Of a stretch of 64,000 nucleotides of DNA, positions 22,801-34,985 are shown one piece after another. The notes beneath the pieces were generated by a model. It saw only the letters and a list, made by a program, of their open reading frames with translations. It ran no database searches and was not told the origin of the DNA. The position numbers and the translations under genes are program-made. The stretch comes from Strongylocentrotus purpuratus (lineage: Eukaryota > Echinodermata > Echinoidea > Camarodonta > Strongylocentrotidae), in the NCBI RefSeq assembly GCF_000002235.5, contig NW_022145615.1, forward strand, positions 16,974,712-17,038,711. The letters are read 5' to 3'. Each line of letters starts with the position of its first letter. Within the stretch, counting starts at the first letter, position 1.

Positions 22801-25010
22801 AGGTTTATAGTAGTGAGTTTTTTTAAATATTTGGCTGTGAAATGTTTTCCTGTTAATGATTAGCCCACCCACAAGGCTAACTTGTTTTTTTTTATTGAAT
22901 ATAACTAGATTAGGGCCTAGTATAGTTAACTCCTGGCTGGGAGATGGTGACCTGTGAATGATGAACCTACCTGGCCCTGCCCCTTAATTTGTAGGTAAAC
23001 GGCACGCCCAGTCAGATGCTCTTTTTTATAATGCATGTAGGTTTATAGTATGGAGTTTTTTTAAATATTTGGCTGTGAAATGTTTTCCTGTTAATGATTA
23101 GCCCAACAATAAGGCTAACTTGTTTTTTATTGAATATAAGTAGATTAGGGCCTAGTATAGTTAACTCCTGGCTGGGAGATGGTGACCTGTGAATGATGAA
23201 CCTACCTGGCCCTGCCCCTTAATTTGTAGGTAAACGGCACGCCCAGTCAGATGCTCTTTTTTATAATGCATGTAGGTTTATAGTATGGAGTTTTTTTTAA
23301 TATTTGGCTGTGAAATGTTTTCCTGTTAATGATTAGCCCACCAATAAGGCTAACTTGTTTTTTTTTTTTTATTGAATATAAGTAGATAAGGGCCTAGTAT
23401 AGTTAACTCCTGGCTGGAAGATGGTGACCTGTGAATGATGAACCTACCGGGCCCTACCCTTAAATTGTAGGTAAACGGCACGCCCAGTCAGATGCTCTTT
23501 TTTATAATGCATGTAGGTTTATAGTATGGAGTTTTTTAAATATTTGGCTGTGAAATGTTTTCCTGTTAATGATTAGCCCACCAATAAGGCTAACTTGTTT
23601 TTTTTTTGTTGAATATAAGTAGATTAGGGCCTAGTATAGTTACTTCCTGGCTGGGAGATGGTGACCTGTGAATGATGAACCTACCGGGCCCTGCCCCTTA
23701 AATTGTAGGTAAACGGCACGCCCAGTCAGATGCTCGTTTTTTATTGAATGTATGTAGATTGGGGCAGATGCTCTTTTTTTGTAATGTATGTGGGTTTATA
23801 GTACTGAGTTTTTTTAAATATTTGGCTGGGAGAATTTTTCCTGTAAAGGATGACCCTACCAATAAGGCCAACTTGTTTTTTATTGAATGTATGTAGATTA
23901 GGGCCTAGTATAGTTCACTCCTGACCGGGAGATGGTGACCTGTGAATGATGAGCCTACCAATAAGCCCACCTTTTTTTGATTGAATATAAGTAGATTTAG
24001 GCCTAGTAATAGTTAACTCCTGGCTGGGAGATGGTGACCTGTGAATGATGAACCTACCGGGCCCTGCCCCTTAAATTGTAGGTAAACGGCACGCCCAGTC
24101 AGATGCTCGTTTTTTATTGAATGTATGTACATTAGGGCCTAGTAATAGTTAACTCCTGGCTGGGAGATGGTGACCTGTGAATGATGAACCTACCGGGCCC
24201 TACCCTTAAATTGTAGGTAAACGGCACGCCCAGTCAGATGCTCTTTTTTGTAATGTATGTAGGTTTATAGTAGTGAGTTTTTTTAAATATTTGGCTGTGA
24301 ATTAATTTCCTGTTAATGATTAGCTCACCCATGAGGCCAACTTGTTTTTTTCATTGAATATAAGTAGATTAGGGCCTAGTATAGTTAACTCCTGGCTGGG
24401 AGATGGTGACCTGTGAATGATGAACCTACCTGGCCCTGCCCCTTAATTTGTAGGTAAACGGCACGCCCAGTCAGATGCTCTTTTTTATAATGCATGTAGG
24501 TTTATAGTTTGGAGTTTTTTTAATATTTGGCTGTGAAATGTTTTCCTGTTAATGATTAGCCCACCAATAAGGCTAACTTGTTTTTTTTTTTATTGAATAT
24601 AAGTAGATAAGGGCCTAGTATAGTTGACTCCTGACCGGGAGATGGTGACCTGTGAATGATAAATCTACCGGGCCCTGCCCGCAAAAATGTAGGTGATCGG
24701 CACGCCCTGTCAGATGCTCGTTTTTTTTATTGAATGTATGTAGATTAGGGCTGAGTGTAGTTAAATGTAGTTAATGTTTAGCTGGGAGGTAGTGACCTGT
24801 GAATGATGAGCCTACCAAATAGCCCACCTTGGTTTTTTGTATTGAATGTATGTAGGTTAGAGCTTAGTTATTTCCTGGCTGGGAGATGGTGGCCTGTGAA
24901 TGATGAACCTACCAGGCCATGCCTCTTTAATCGTAAGAGAACGGCACGCCCAGTCAGCTGCTCGTTTTTTTGGTTAGGGCCTAGTTGGTTGGGAGATGGT
25001 GACCTGTGAA
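19850..25010. repeat. Diverged right-hand part of the satellite, AB-type units
   Basis: Here A and B segments alternate with variants absent on the left: a GGGGTGAGTAGGGGTGAGTG insertion at 19864 and again at 22079, TAATTTGTAGG in place of TAAATTGTAGG, and an intermediate type (GATGAGCCTACCAATAAGCC) at about 19934, 22148 and 23950. The repeat of the GGGGTGAGT variant about 2.2 kb apart suggests further higher-order copies. Confidence 0.75.
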
Positions 25011-25023
25011 TGATGAGCCTACC

Positions 25024-25149
25024 AGCGTTATTTTTTTCGGCGGCACAGATTGGGGTTAGGTGCGTTTTGAGCCTATTTGAAAGTTTAGGGTTAGAGTTAG
25101 GGTTAAATCAAGATCCCTTTAAAAAAAGCCCGCAGAAGAAAATAACGCT
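25024..25149. mobile_element. 126-bp MITE inserted in a satellite monomer, 3-bp TSD
   Basis: The ends are AGCGTTATTTTTTTCGGCGG and, reverse-complemented, AGCGTTATTTTCTTCTGCGG (18 of 20 match). It interrupts the satellite word CCTACCGGGC, leaving ACC at 25021-25023 and again at 25150-25152. Removing the insert and one ACC restores the monomer, so boundaries are certain to the base. A 3-bp duplication fits PIF/Harbinger-type transposition. The core holds TTAGGGTTAGAGTTAGGGTT, a short telomere-like run. Confidence 0.85.
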
Positions 25150-25640
25150 ACCGGGCTATGCCCCTTAAATTAGAGGTGAACGGCACGCCCAGTCAGATGC
25201 TCGTTTTTTTATTGAATGTATGTAGATGAGGGCCTAGTATAGTTATTTTCCGGCTAGGAGATAGTGGCCTGTGAATAATAAACCTACCGGGCCATGCCCC
25301 TTAAACTGTAGGTAAACGGCAAGCCCAGTCTGATGCTAGTTTTTTATTGAATGTATGTAGATAAGGGCCTAGTATAGTTAACTCCTGGCTGGGAGATGGT
25401 GACCTGTGAATGATGAACCTACCGGGCCCTGCCCCTTAAGTTGTAGGTAAATGGCACGCCCAGTCAGATGCTCGTTTTTATTGAATGTATGTAGATAAGG
25501 GCCTAGTATAGTTAACTCCTGGCTGGGAGATGGTGACCTGTGAATGATGAACCTACCGGGCCCTGCCCCGTAAAATGTAGGTTTAGGTGACAGTCAGATG
25601 CCAATTTTTTTCGTTGAATGTTTTATGTAGAATAGGGCTT

Positions 25641-25845
25641 GATAGGAGAAAGAGGTGTGCGTGTCTTCGTGTCTAATGGGGTTTTACAGACGCGTATCAA
25701 TGAGATATGGTTGCTTACGTCTGGGGAAATACCCTTAAAGTCACCAGCCGAGTTTCGAACCGGGTTCTAATGAGCCATTTTTTAGGCGAAGACAGATATC
25801 TGGCCAAGTAAACGTATCGTTAGACCAACTCACATCTCCTAAAGA
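25641..25845 (-). repeat. Possible tRNA-derived SINE fragment at the satellite edge
   Basis: On the minus strand, GGTTCGAAACTC (25755-25766) resembles a pol III B box, and GTGAGTTGGTCTAACG about 70 bp upstream (around 25830) loosely resembles a tRNA D arm/A box. The distance is long for a plain tRNA, so an intact tRNA gene is excluded. The right end runs into a (GA)n tract. Confidence 0.35.
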
Positions 25846-25940
25846 GAAAGAGAGAGAGAGTGAGGGAAAGAAAGAGAGAGGAAAAGTAAGAGAGAGAGAG
25901 AGAGAGAGAGAGAGAAAGTGAGAGAGAGATAGAGAGGAGG
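25842..25940 (+). repeat. (GA)n microsatellite
   Basis: Homopurine GAGAGA tract with scattered AAAG and GTGAGG interruptions. Frames through it on either strand are low complexity. Confidence 0.95.
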
Positions 25941-27085
25941 AATCTATGGTGAAACCAAATGTTGTTAATCAAAACCCCAACCCCTGTATTATATCTGTCT
26001 ATTTTCCCCACACTTTTGTATTTTGGAGACGATTCATCAAAGTAATTGAAATACATTTAAACTTGTAAAATGTGGACCTCATGTAAAATGATATCAATTC
26101 GAACACAAACTCATCAAAAATACAATTTTTTTTGTTTAGGTGCTGATATTCCTTATCCATCAATAATAAACATATAACATAATGACGCAGAATGGATGTT
26201 TGTTCGGAAGCAAACTTCCATTATGATGCAGTCTATTCCTGGGAACTATTGAATATTAATGAGTCAGAAGATAAACAAATCTCAGGTATTTGCTTTCAGT
26301 CCATCGTGTCATCGCCCTTATCCCAAGTAGACTGGGTGATAATATCACTGTATGAATGGATGGAAGCAGATGGCAACGTCAAATCCTCTTGTTGCATATT
26401 TTGACGGGGATTTTTTTTTTCCCCTGAAATTTTTAATATCCATACCACGCAGGCTTCCTCTTGCGTTTGGAAAATCATTTATTTTGAAATGATGAATTTT
26501 GGTGGAAGATTTTACAGTGTAAAATCCTTATGGGATTCATATTTTACTTACATTCAGTGAGAGTTTGTTCATGTTCAGACTCTCTGAAGAAAAAATACCA
26601 GACACAATTTTTATTATTTTTTATGCGTACGTGAATACGACCAATTTTTGACGAAATTTTAAACTTATTACTTTTCTGCTAAATGTTACCCATCATTGCC
26701 GTGACAACATCACAATTTCAAAACATTCCGGGGCGTATATCAGCTGTCTGACATATACGACGCAGTAATCGTCAAAAACGACCACTACTGGCGATCGGAA
26801 AATGGGTGGCTTACTTTGTGCTGCTAAGATGTCTGAACCTTAGACACGAAAAGTGTCACACATAGTTTTTCCTTTTTTTATGTGATTCGAGAACTTTTAA
26901 ACCATTGCTTCAACCATCCTGATGAAACTCATACTCCTATTCATTACCTTTCACTGCATCGTTATTTTTTATTTTTTGTTAAATATCTTTCGTTTTTTCT
27001 CCTTACCATTCTCCACTTTCTTGCACTCACTTTCAGCCGGTGAACGGAGTGGGAAAAATCATATGCTTAAAAAGAAAAGATTGGA
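25941..27085. other. AT-rich DNA, no gene recognised
   Basis: Contains a 70-codon plus-strand frame from an ATG at 26192 that ends in a CCIF tail at 26404. It has no domain I recognise and no support beyond length. T/C runs occur at 26408-26424. Confidence 0.4.
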
Positions 27086-27108
27086 AATTAGAAAGAGAGA
27101 AAGAGAGA

Positions 27109-27180
<72 letters not shown>

Positions 27181-27240
27181 GAGAGAGAGAGAGAGAGAAG
27201 GTGAGTGAGAGAGAAGAAAGATAGGAAGAAAGAGGGGAGT
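27086..27240 (+). repeat. (GA)n homopurine tract
   Basis: About 150 bp of almost uninterrupted purines (GAGAGA with AAAG). Several 60-107 codon frames on both strands consist only of Arg/Glu/Lys or Ser/Leu/Phe alternation and are artefacts. Confidence 0.95.
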
Positions 27241-28795
27241 ACAAAACACTGAGGAAAAGGCATGTTTGAAGCCCATCCAAGACCGCTTCCCGACCTTTGT
27301 GCTCCTATTTTAGCCCCCTCCCCCTCCCGTGACTGAAGCATTGCTTCGCCTTCCACATTCGTAGATTACCCGACTGCTCTTTCACTTATCTCGTTTTCTA
27401 GCGTCGATTTAGCAACTCATCTTACCATTTCTAGGGGGCTGATGCCCGTAAAATGTTCACTCTTTGAGACCACCCCCCCCCCCTCCCCTCCCATTGATTT
27501 TAGCACAAAAGGGAGATAAAGATCCTCCATGCTGCCCTTGGATACGCCTTTTGATGTCCGGTGCATCTGCCACAGCTTCAGATACAGATTTCCTCTTTCA
27601 AAACAAAGCAGCCTTGGGAGATAAAATACTTTTACCGCAAAATGATCTACAGAACCATTGTATTGTTAAGCAGAAAAGACAAAAAATGATAAGTAACTTA
27701 ACAAAAAAGAAGGAATGATACGGCTGTTTTCTATCGAGGCAGTGCATTAAAGGCTTTAACATGATACAATAATAACTGTTGCTATCTTCTTATCTAAAAG
27801 TATAGCACTATTGATATTTTTTTTTCTTAATAGTTTTCTGTTAACATGAAACATTTATTTCATGTATAATAATAATAATAATAATTTTAAAACAAATTAT
27901 ATAGCGCAGCTTTTATACAACTATATTCAGCTTCGCTGGTTAAGAGCTCCTTTTTACTAAATTCAACAAAATAAGATCTCTCAATTATTGAACAAATAAG
28001 TTTTTTAATTGGATTTAAAAACATGTATGTAATGTATGTGATGTTTATATGCATATGCCTACCAAATTTAATCTTTGGCTGTAAAAATACAGAATAATAC
28101 CAGTAACATAAATTCTTGCCGATTCTGAACTATACAATTAAAGGCTTTTATGTTAGTTAACACTTTGTGAACATCAAAATGGGTTTTATTCGATGCAAAG
28201 AAGGTGTATTACTTGATCATAATTATTTAAACAATATTTCATGGGATTGATTTAAATGCTGAACTTTTCATATCGAATTAAAGTAAAATATCCTCTAATG
28301 AAAATCGTACATTTCTTGGCGAAATGTACAAATTTGCTTCCGAGATGATTTAACAATCATGCCGATCTTCAACAATCTGACAATTTCATCTTAATCTCCT
28401 AAACATTTCACCTTTGAGAATAGTAGAATTGTATCTTACTTTAAGTACTCTGGAGGAAAATAATGTTTCCTCTTACGTACGTACTTGGACTTCAATGCCA
28501 AGTGCAAGGAACGTGACCTTTTCAGAAGTAGGTATTGTGAAAAGAATCGCAACTTCCAAGGTCATAATGTTGGACCAATATTATTATGATGCTATCATTT
28601 TTATCTACGAAGGTCATGAACTGGGCAGCTCTGTTAATTTGATTAGAATCGAGCAAGATAATTATACATTCATATCGAGTGTTATGATTAGTAAAACTGA
28701 TGCTAATGAAATGAAAATAGATAAAAATATAAGATGTGGCAAGAAAGAATTATAGATAGATCCTAGAAACAATTGCATACAGAGGGATAGAAGCG
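27241..28795. other. AT-rich DNA, no gene recognised
   Basis: C-rich run at 27471-27490 and an (AAT)n stretch at 27868-27884. A 113-codon plus-strand open frame (28414-28755) opens with TTG, has a roughly protein-like composition and matches no family I know. It ends just before the GA tract. Confidence 0.35.
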
Positions 28796-28796
28796 G

Positions 28797-28798
28797 AC

Positions 28799-28837
<39 letters not shown>

Positions 28838-28856
28838 GGGGATAGAGAGTGAGGGG
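28797..28856 (+). repeat. (GA)n/(GACA)n microsatellite
   Basis: GAGAGA followed by GACAGACAGACAGAG and again GAGAGAG, then a G9 run at 28869-28877. Confidence 0.9.
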
Positions 28857-30182
28857 CAAGATTCTCCGGGGGGGGGCAAGAGATAGATGAGTACAGATCA
28901 GACATGAAATTTATCTTATTATCAATGCTTTGAAAGCTGTTTTCATAAAATAAAATACAGTTAATGAATGCATAATACGAGCAACATCCTGATGAAAATC
29001 TATACCATCTGTTTATTGCGGGTATAACGTGTAACTACTAGTTTTACACTTTGAAATCTGATTATCTTGAGCCCACTTATAACAGAAAAAATGGCAAAAT
29101 GCTTCTGAAAATGAGAAACAAAGGGCTAATTTCCTCATCATATACCTCGACTGGTTTTTCATTGCAGACATGTTGTGAGTGATTCCAGATGAAAGGGTTT
29201 GCAGAGTTGCTAATTTTAGTCAGGGTAAAGTCACTTGTCCAGGGTTTAGAAGTTAATTTGAGAAAAGTAAGCCCTACATGTCACGCATGTTGCTGGCCAA
29301 GGACCGGAGCAGGTGAACTTTTATTCAACTAATCAATGAGTAGTGTTTCAACAATAGAATGTTATGATGCAAAACAGAATACATGATAGGATACATTGCA
29401 CCTTAGCAAAATATATTGTTAACAAAAGCATGCATACAGGGCAGCAGTGCATCCCGCAATATAACTTTAATCTAGGAAAAAATGAAAAGTTATCAACAAT
29501 GCAAAATGTTTTGTAATATCTTGCAATGATTTGTTAAAGAACAAATCAAATCCTTGTCATTGCAATATGGTGTTTTGTTTTCATTTGCGACATCATGCGA
29601 GTGTGCGTTATAATATGATATCCCCGCCCCCCCCCCCCCAACAAAAGAACATGACAAAAAGCGAAACCTATTTATCTTTAATTTCAATCTCATTTATGTT
29701 TGTTTTAATACCTTTACCCATGGAGATGGGATCTCCCTGCTTTACCGTTTAGGCACTGTCGACCCTTTTATTATTCATAATAATCACAAACTATTTGAAA
29801 ACAACAAGAAAGAACGGTTTTATGCCAAACTTCCAAAATACCCAAATACCTTTTACCTAATTAGAAAGTTAGCGCGTCATCATGACACCTTATGAAAACA
29901 TTCATTCTGACACAACTCTTTATCATCCAGCATTGTTCGAAAAACAACACAAAAGAATGCCCTTTTTTCATAATTATAAACAAAACAAACAACTTTCAAA
30001 AATACATCTTGGCTATACTTGAGACTTGGTGCATCACTCTGTTGCAACGAATTCTAAATGTCACGAGACGTTCTGGTGCCAAGCTCTCATTAAACTGCGG
30101 TGGAATAGAAAGCGTCTGTTAGAGAGCGAATGATTACCCTCATTATGAGTAAAGATATCCCTAGATTCTAGAAATTCATTGC
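28857..30182. other. AT-rich DNA, no gene recognised
   Basis: One C13 run near 29626. Short open frames on both strands have no recognisable content. Confidence 0.4.
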
Positions 30183-30351
30183 CAGGCCCGTAACTAAGGG
30201 GGTGCTGGTGCGGGTTAGGGTGCGGAAGGGGCAACACTCGCGCGCTCCCACTCCCCCCACCCTCCCCCCCCCACCCACTTGCGACCTCTGAACGGTCCAC
30301 CTTATGTAATGTCTGCAACCCTCCCCCACTAAAATCATAGTAACGGGCCTG
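30183..30351. mobile_element. GC-rich MITE with CAGGCCCGTAACTA termini
   Basis: CAGGCCCGTAACTA at 30183-30196 and TAGTAACGGGCCTG at 30338-30351 are inverted repeats with one mismatch. The 140-bp interior is C-rich and stands out from the AT-rich surroundings. Flanks (ATTGC left, AATGC right) are similar but not an exact duplication. Confidence 0.6.
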
Positions 30352-31648
30352 AATGCAACAGGAGAATTCTACGCCAGCATTGTTTGAATCATCTTGGTGA
30401 CAACATTGAACAATAGTCAAACGCTGTTAAGGTAAAATATTCAGTTACCTTCAAGAAAATTGCTGTGCGTCATGAAATGAGTTTGCCAATAAATCTTGGC
30501 TTGTCTACCCATAAGATCTACCATCGATGAACCTAAACTGTTTAAATGCCGAGAAGAGCATTCTCCCCCCCCCCCCCCCCCAACAAAAAATAAAAATAAA
30601 AATAAAAAAAATAATGAATTAACAAAAAATTAAAATATTGATAATAAATCTAAAAATTAATTCCATAAAAGTCGCCGATAGGACACCATACACTTGGAAT
30701 TCTAAGAACCTAATTAAACCTCGAGCAAAGATGTTACATCCCAAATTTGTTTGATTGTTTGTTTGAATGTCACGGATGCATGTGTAGTACAACCCTAAAT
30801 TTGAAAAGTAAAAAAACAAGCGTGAAGGCTAAATTTGGCCCGTTTGCATTTCACGGACTTGAGAGAGCAGCGAAAATGATACAAAGTTCTCTCTACACCA
30901 AAGAAATTCACGATGGCCAAATGCATGAAACAGCATTTTAGCCTTGTAGGCTTCATCTTCCTGCATCTTTTCTTACGGTAACTTGTATTTCAGAATATAA
31001 TCAAGAGCCTGAACAAAAAAGAGTGATAGGCTGTGTCTGGTTTTTATGTGGTAGGTCCATCAACTTATAATTGACTTAATGTAAAGCAATTCTTTTAATT
31101 TCATTTTGGACGGGACGATAATAATGTTGATAGCCGTCTGAAGGACATTACCACGTCATAATCACATGACCATGACAAAGTTGATGTATCATATCATGCC
31201 AAGTAATGACACACTCAATATTACGTGCCAATAAAAACAGAAATAACCTGTTTTTCGGTGCGGTTTTATCTTTTAATCTAGGAACCTCGAGAACTTTGAA
31301 ATGTTGCTCCCTGAAACATAGTTGGAAAGCAGGTTTTTTGTTAAGTTGAGTACGGTGTTAAAAATGAAACCATCATGTTCCTGCGGTGATCTACAATTGT
31401 ATACAGTATAGTTTTCTTTCTCTTGATTTCTTTATCATTTTTTATTGATGATAAGAGTATGAATTTGACAACGAAATGAACTAAAGCTGCATAAATAATC
31501 ATATTCTATCATGATTCAACCATTATGAAGGACTCATAATAAATAATCAAATTGCTTGGTTCAGTCACGAACTACCCCCATTATCGCACATAATTATAGT
31601 AAATATGTTCTGTCAGACAAGAATCATCGGGAGCTCTGCACGTGAGAT
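30352..31648. other. AT-rich DNA, no gene recognised
   Basis: C18 followed by an A/T-simple run at about 30565-30650. No element ends found. Confidence 0.4.
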
Positions 31649-32065
31649 TTGCAAGATGTTGTTTTCAACTTTTGTTCACGCGGAGCAAAAACGTTGAATC
31701 ATAATTTTGTTTTTCATTGTAATGCAGTGTCTTACAGGCAGACGACGGTTAGTAAAAAGGCGGGGTTTTGTGGCGCTCCTAAATTTGGACGTCTGTCCAC
31801 CTGTTGCCTCAAGTCAGGTATACCCGGTATGCCCTCGGATAATAATAGGATGAGCCAGGCAGCTTTGCCGGTCAGACAACAGCGCTACCTGCATGAGCAT
31901 TACGCGGGAAACACTCATACCTTCTTGTTTGTCATTAATAAATGTCAATTACATGGGGAAGGACAGTCAGAAATGACATATCGGCTCTCCGGATGTTACT
32001 TCTGTTTTTGTGAAGGCCGTTCCATTTTGATTAAGGATTTTTCCTTCGCTAAATCAACAAGGTGA
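31649..32065 (+). other. 138-codon open frame of unknown status
   Basis: Open plus-strand frame, slightly richer in GC than its surroundings. It opens with a non-ATG start after an upstream stop. An acceptor-like TTTTCATTGTAATGCAG lies at about 31711-31727 and a donor-like AGTCAGGTATAC at 31813-31824, so part of it could be an exon or a conserved non-coding element. No family recognised. I judge coding unlikely. Confidence 0.15.
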
Positions 32066-32783
32066 TATAAATACGTGACCATTAATGAGATATTAGCTGA
32101 TAATCCTAATCCTAATCAAATAATGATTATGCTTTCATAACTAATTATTATGAGCTGTAGAATATGCATGGGACCTGAATAATTTCAAAATTATTAATCG
32201 GGTAGCTTTAATACATGCAGCAAAAGAGATTGAAAAGAGGGGGGAAACAATTTTGAGTGCATTTTCTTGTTCTGAATTATTCTGAAGTCTTTTGAGGAAA
32301 AATACGGATAATGTAAAGCACATTAATTAAATTATTGCAGTATTACAAAACATTTAAGGGAAATACCTGTGTTGAAATACTGGCTACAAATTTCCTAAAA
32401 CCTGTTACTGCCATTTAGATACACATCTAGTGGAAATAAATGTATATTAGATGAGCTTCGATATTGCATACGAAGCGGTCAACAGGTATCATTATCACTC
32501 CTCATCATCTTGCTTTCTTCTCATAATCATCCCAACCCCTTCTTCTTGATTCACCTCGTTGATGGTTGACAGAGAGCCAAGATGCACTTGCGTGGGTTAA
32601 AGAAGATTCAATGTAATCAGACAGAAGCTCCTCAATCACCCTTATCTTTGATAATTATCAAGTTCCTGTTAGGGGGCAAAAATAGTGATCTATAAAGTCT
32701 TGGAAGGTGACAGAGGGAGGTTTAGAAGGTGTGTAGAAAATTGACATGAAATCTAACAGAGAATGTGAGCAGTACACTATTAA
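32066..32783. other. AT-rich DNA, no gene recognised
   Basis: Nothing beyond short chance open frames. The segment 32560-32720 is less A/T-simple than its flanks but shows no repeat. Confidence 0.4.
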
Positions 32784-33013
32784 CAGGGGCGGATACAATG
32801 AGGGGGGAGGTGGAAAGCCCTCCTGTCCTTCCTAATAAAGTTCGAAGTATATCTCAAGTCCCAGTATGGCTTCCTGAGTGCGCTGCCAGAGAGAATACTC
32901 CACCAAAACCTTAAGTAAGCAAACATAAAATGTGTCCACCTCATTTTGTACTGTTGACCCTTTTCAAATCTAATATCCAGAAAATCTAAAAGAAAATTAT
33001 TTAGTTTTGTTCT

Positions 33014-33060
<47 letters not shown>

Positions 33061-33218
33061 GTCAACACATATTAAACATAAATAAAAGCTTAAAATATAA
33101 AATTTTGTTTAATTTTTGTGTTTTTGTGCTATTTTTGTGTAGCTTGTCAGAAGTTTTTCTGATATTTTGCCCTCTATCCCCCCCCCCCCCCTTCTCACTG
33201 AAATCTGAGTCGGCCCTG
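32784..33218. mobile_element. Possible MITE with CAGGGGCGGA-like ends and a T42 tract
   Basis: CAGGGGCGGA at 32784 and TCGGCCCTG ending 33218 make a short imperfect inverted end pair, similar in style to the termini at 51512-51867. The interior contains a run of 42 T (33015-33056) and a C13 run near 33179-33191. Ends are short, so the call is tentative. Confidence 0.4.
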
Positions 33219-34509
33219 TACGTTAACACGTTTATCATCAACCATCTTTCATTATCATGAAATAATACTCGTAACTATGATTCCTTTAATTTCATTGTCT
33301 TAACATTACAAATCATCCAAGTTGAGTCTCTTCCTACATAAAAAGTAAACATAAGAAACGCTGATCGGAGAAAGTTTGAAAAAGAAATCGACCATTGAGA
33401 ATAAATGCCATTCGATGTTAAAAGTTAAAAATCACTAATGATTATATTGGCATTTCTCGTTGAAGACTTTTTAGTGTGTATTAGGATGTCATTATCCGAT
33501 TGAATGTAGCAGTCTAATAGTCAGCAAACACAGCCATTTACTGAGTGAGTGACACCGCCTATTGCATATAGAGGACATTCAACTCAAAGTTTATACAAAA
33601 TCATGCGATTTGTGGATTAGTCGACATAATGTTTACGTCGTCAAATCCATTTCAAAATTGATATACATTAGAATATTCTTATCTCATTTCACAACCTCTT
33701 TCATATCGTGAATGTTGGGTATATCATACTATTTCAGGAAATGACCCCGATCGGGGGAAACATCACATAATTACAAAATCTAATCTGCTCCCGACAGAAA
33801 AAAATACCGGCTGCTCTACCTGTTTTGGCCGTGTATTGCTGAAAGAAAAGACGAGAAGGTCGGATTGAAGTAGCAAAAAGTTCTTATTCTTTATTTTCTT
33901 TCGCATTTAATCTATATCACAGATCATAAGAATCAAAGTCACGAGCTTCGGGTTCCTTTCTTTTTCCCTCTAACACACACACCTTCAAATCCTCGCCCAC
34001 ACACTCAATTTCGTGTAACTCTACACTGACAGGGTCCCTATTTGTGGTTTGCCGCAAGTAAGCTTGAAGCCGATGAAGAAATGTCATGAGGGTCCCCGGG
34101 AGAATTAATGATAATTCTGCGATTAGTTAAGCTCTTGACGATATATTAATTTCCAATTTTATCTTTGCTTAATCTATTTAGCAGTTTCAGATTGGATCGC
34201 GTGCAAACTTCGATACATTTGTTGTCATATATGTTGGATTAGTCTTATACATAGCTGACTGGGTAAGAGTAGAATTACCGCAGAATATAACATTTGCCTA
34301 CCCGCCAAGCATTCTGCAAAATTTATATAAAACTTCATGCTTACAGAGTACTGACCAGGGATAACGTTTAATGTGGTTTAATTTTGTACTGAGAAATGAG
34401 AAACAAATCTACAAAGCCCATTCGCATGCTTATGTCTTTGTGCACATATTTTGCGCAGATGTTGATTACATCGTTAGTTTTCAAAGGCCATGTACCAATA
34501 AATAAAATT
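33219..34509. other. AT-rich DNA, no gene recognised
   Basis: No repeats or convincing coding frames seen. It is one of the more complex-looking, repeat-free stretches of the window. Confidence 0.4.
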
Positions 34510-34985
34510 CATTAAGCATTCACTCATTAAATGTCAATAACATCTGTTAATTAAAACATTATGGTCATATGGCAATGATCATGACTTTGGCATTCGTCAA
34601 AACATTATGACGAATGCAAAGTATTTTGTAAATTAAAGTTATGTCCTTGGTTGTTTTTATGTCATGCTGATTATTTGTCATTTCTTCCTTATTACTTACC
34701 AAGTTTTGAAAAAGGCATGAACCAATAACAAATCTATAATTGTGATCCATTAAGCAGCCACTCACCTATATCTGTAACTCAAAACATTATCATGATTATG
34801 GTCACTGGACAGTGACTTGTACTTATTCATCAAAACGACATTGTGACGAGTGCCAAGCACTTTCGAAATGATAACTATGTTCCTGATTGTTTTTACTTGT
34901 TTACCATTCATCCTTTCGTTCTCAATACTTATCCAATCGATCACCGGCACATATCAGATGCACTCGATGATGACGTCACACGAAG
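34510..34985. repeat. Diverged tandem duplication, ~238-bp unit
   Basis: CATTAAGC occurs at 34510 and 34748, followed in both by CACTCA, AAAACATTAT, a TGGTCA word, TCGTCAAAAC/TCATCAAAAC, GACGA, a TATGTCC/TATGTTCCT word, TGTTTTTA and CATT/TTTC runs in the same order. The two copies are strongly diverged. Minus-strand frames in each copy share an R-H-N-V core only because the DNA is duplicated. Confidence 0.6.

Larger units (their letters stand above)
8480..25640. repeat. 17-kb satellite array of 135-bp monomers with higher-order structure
   Basis: The basic monomer (type A) is 135 bp. Key words in order are CTGGCTGGGAGATGGTGACC, TGTGAATGATGAACCTACCG, GGCCCTGCCCCTTAAATTG, TAGGTAAACGGCACGCCCAG, TCAGATGCTCG, a T6-7 run, ATTGAATGTATGTA and TTAGGGCCTAGTATAGTTA. 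Many units alternate with a type B segment (TAATGTATGTAGGTTTATAG, ATTTGGCTGTGAAATGTTTT, CACCAATAAGGCTAACTTG). The monomer has stops in every frame and is non-coding; identical 61- and 71-codon frames that recur in it are just repeats. The outermost units (8.48-8.8 and 24.7-25.6 kb) are the most diverged and the centre is most uniform. Roughly 80-100 A monomers are present by eye. Confidence 0.97.

Noticed and set aside
8480..25640. CRISPR-like array of repeats and spacers
   Set aside because: Repeat and spacer both recur, units are 135 bp or more, and the surrounding DNA is clearly eukaryotic.
8480..25640. Hammerhead ribozyme in the satellite monomer
   Set aside because: CTGATGA occurs only as a single-unit variant near 19637; the consensus GAATGATGA lacks the core, and I see no matching GAAA plus cleavage-site arrangement.
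27033..27356. Arg/Glu- and Ser/Leu-rich open frames of 60-107 codons across GA tracts (also 3360-3623, 41532-42158, 51581-51922, 54268-54630)
   Set aside because: Low-complexity translation of microsatellites on both strands at once.
30061..30420. 119-codon minus-strand protein
   Set aside because: The frame runs through the GC-rich MITE at 30183-30351; glycine-rich composition comes from the C-rich interior.
33015..33056. Poly-A tail of a processed retrocopy on the minus strand
   Set aside because: No gene-like sequence or target duplication is visible upstream of the tail.
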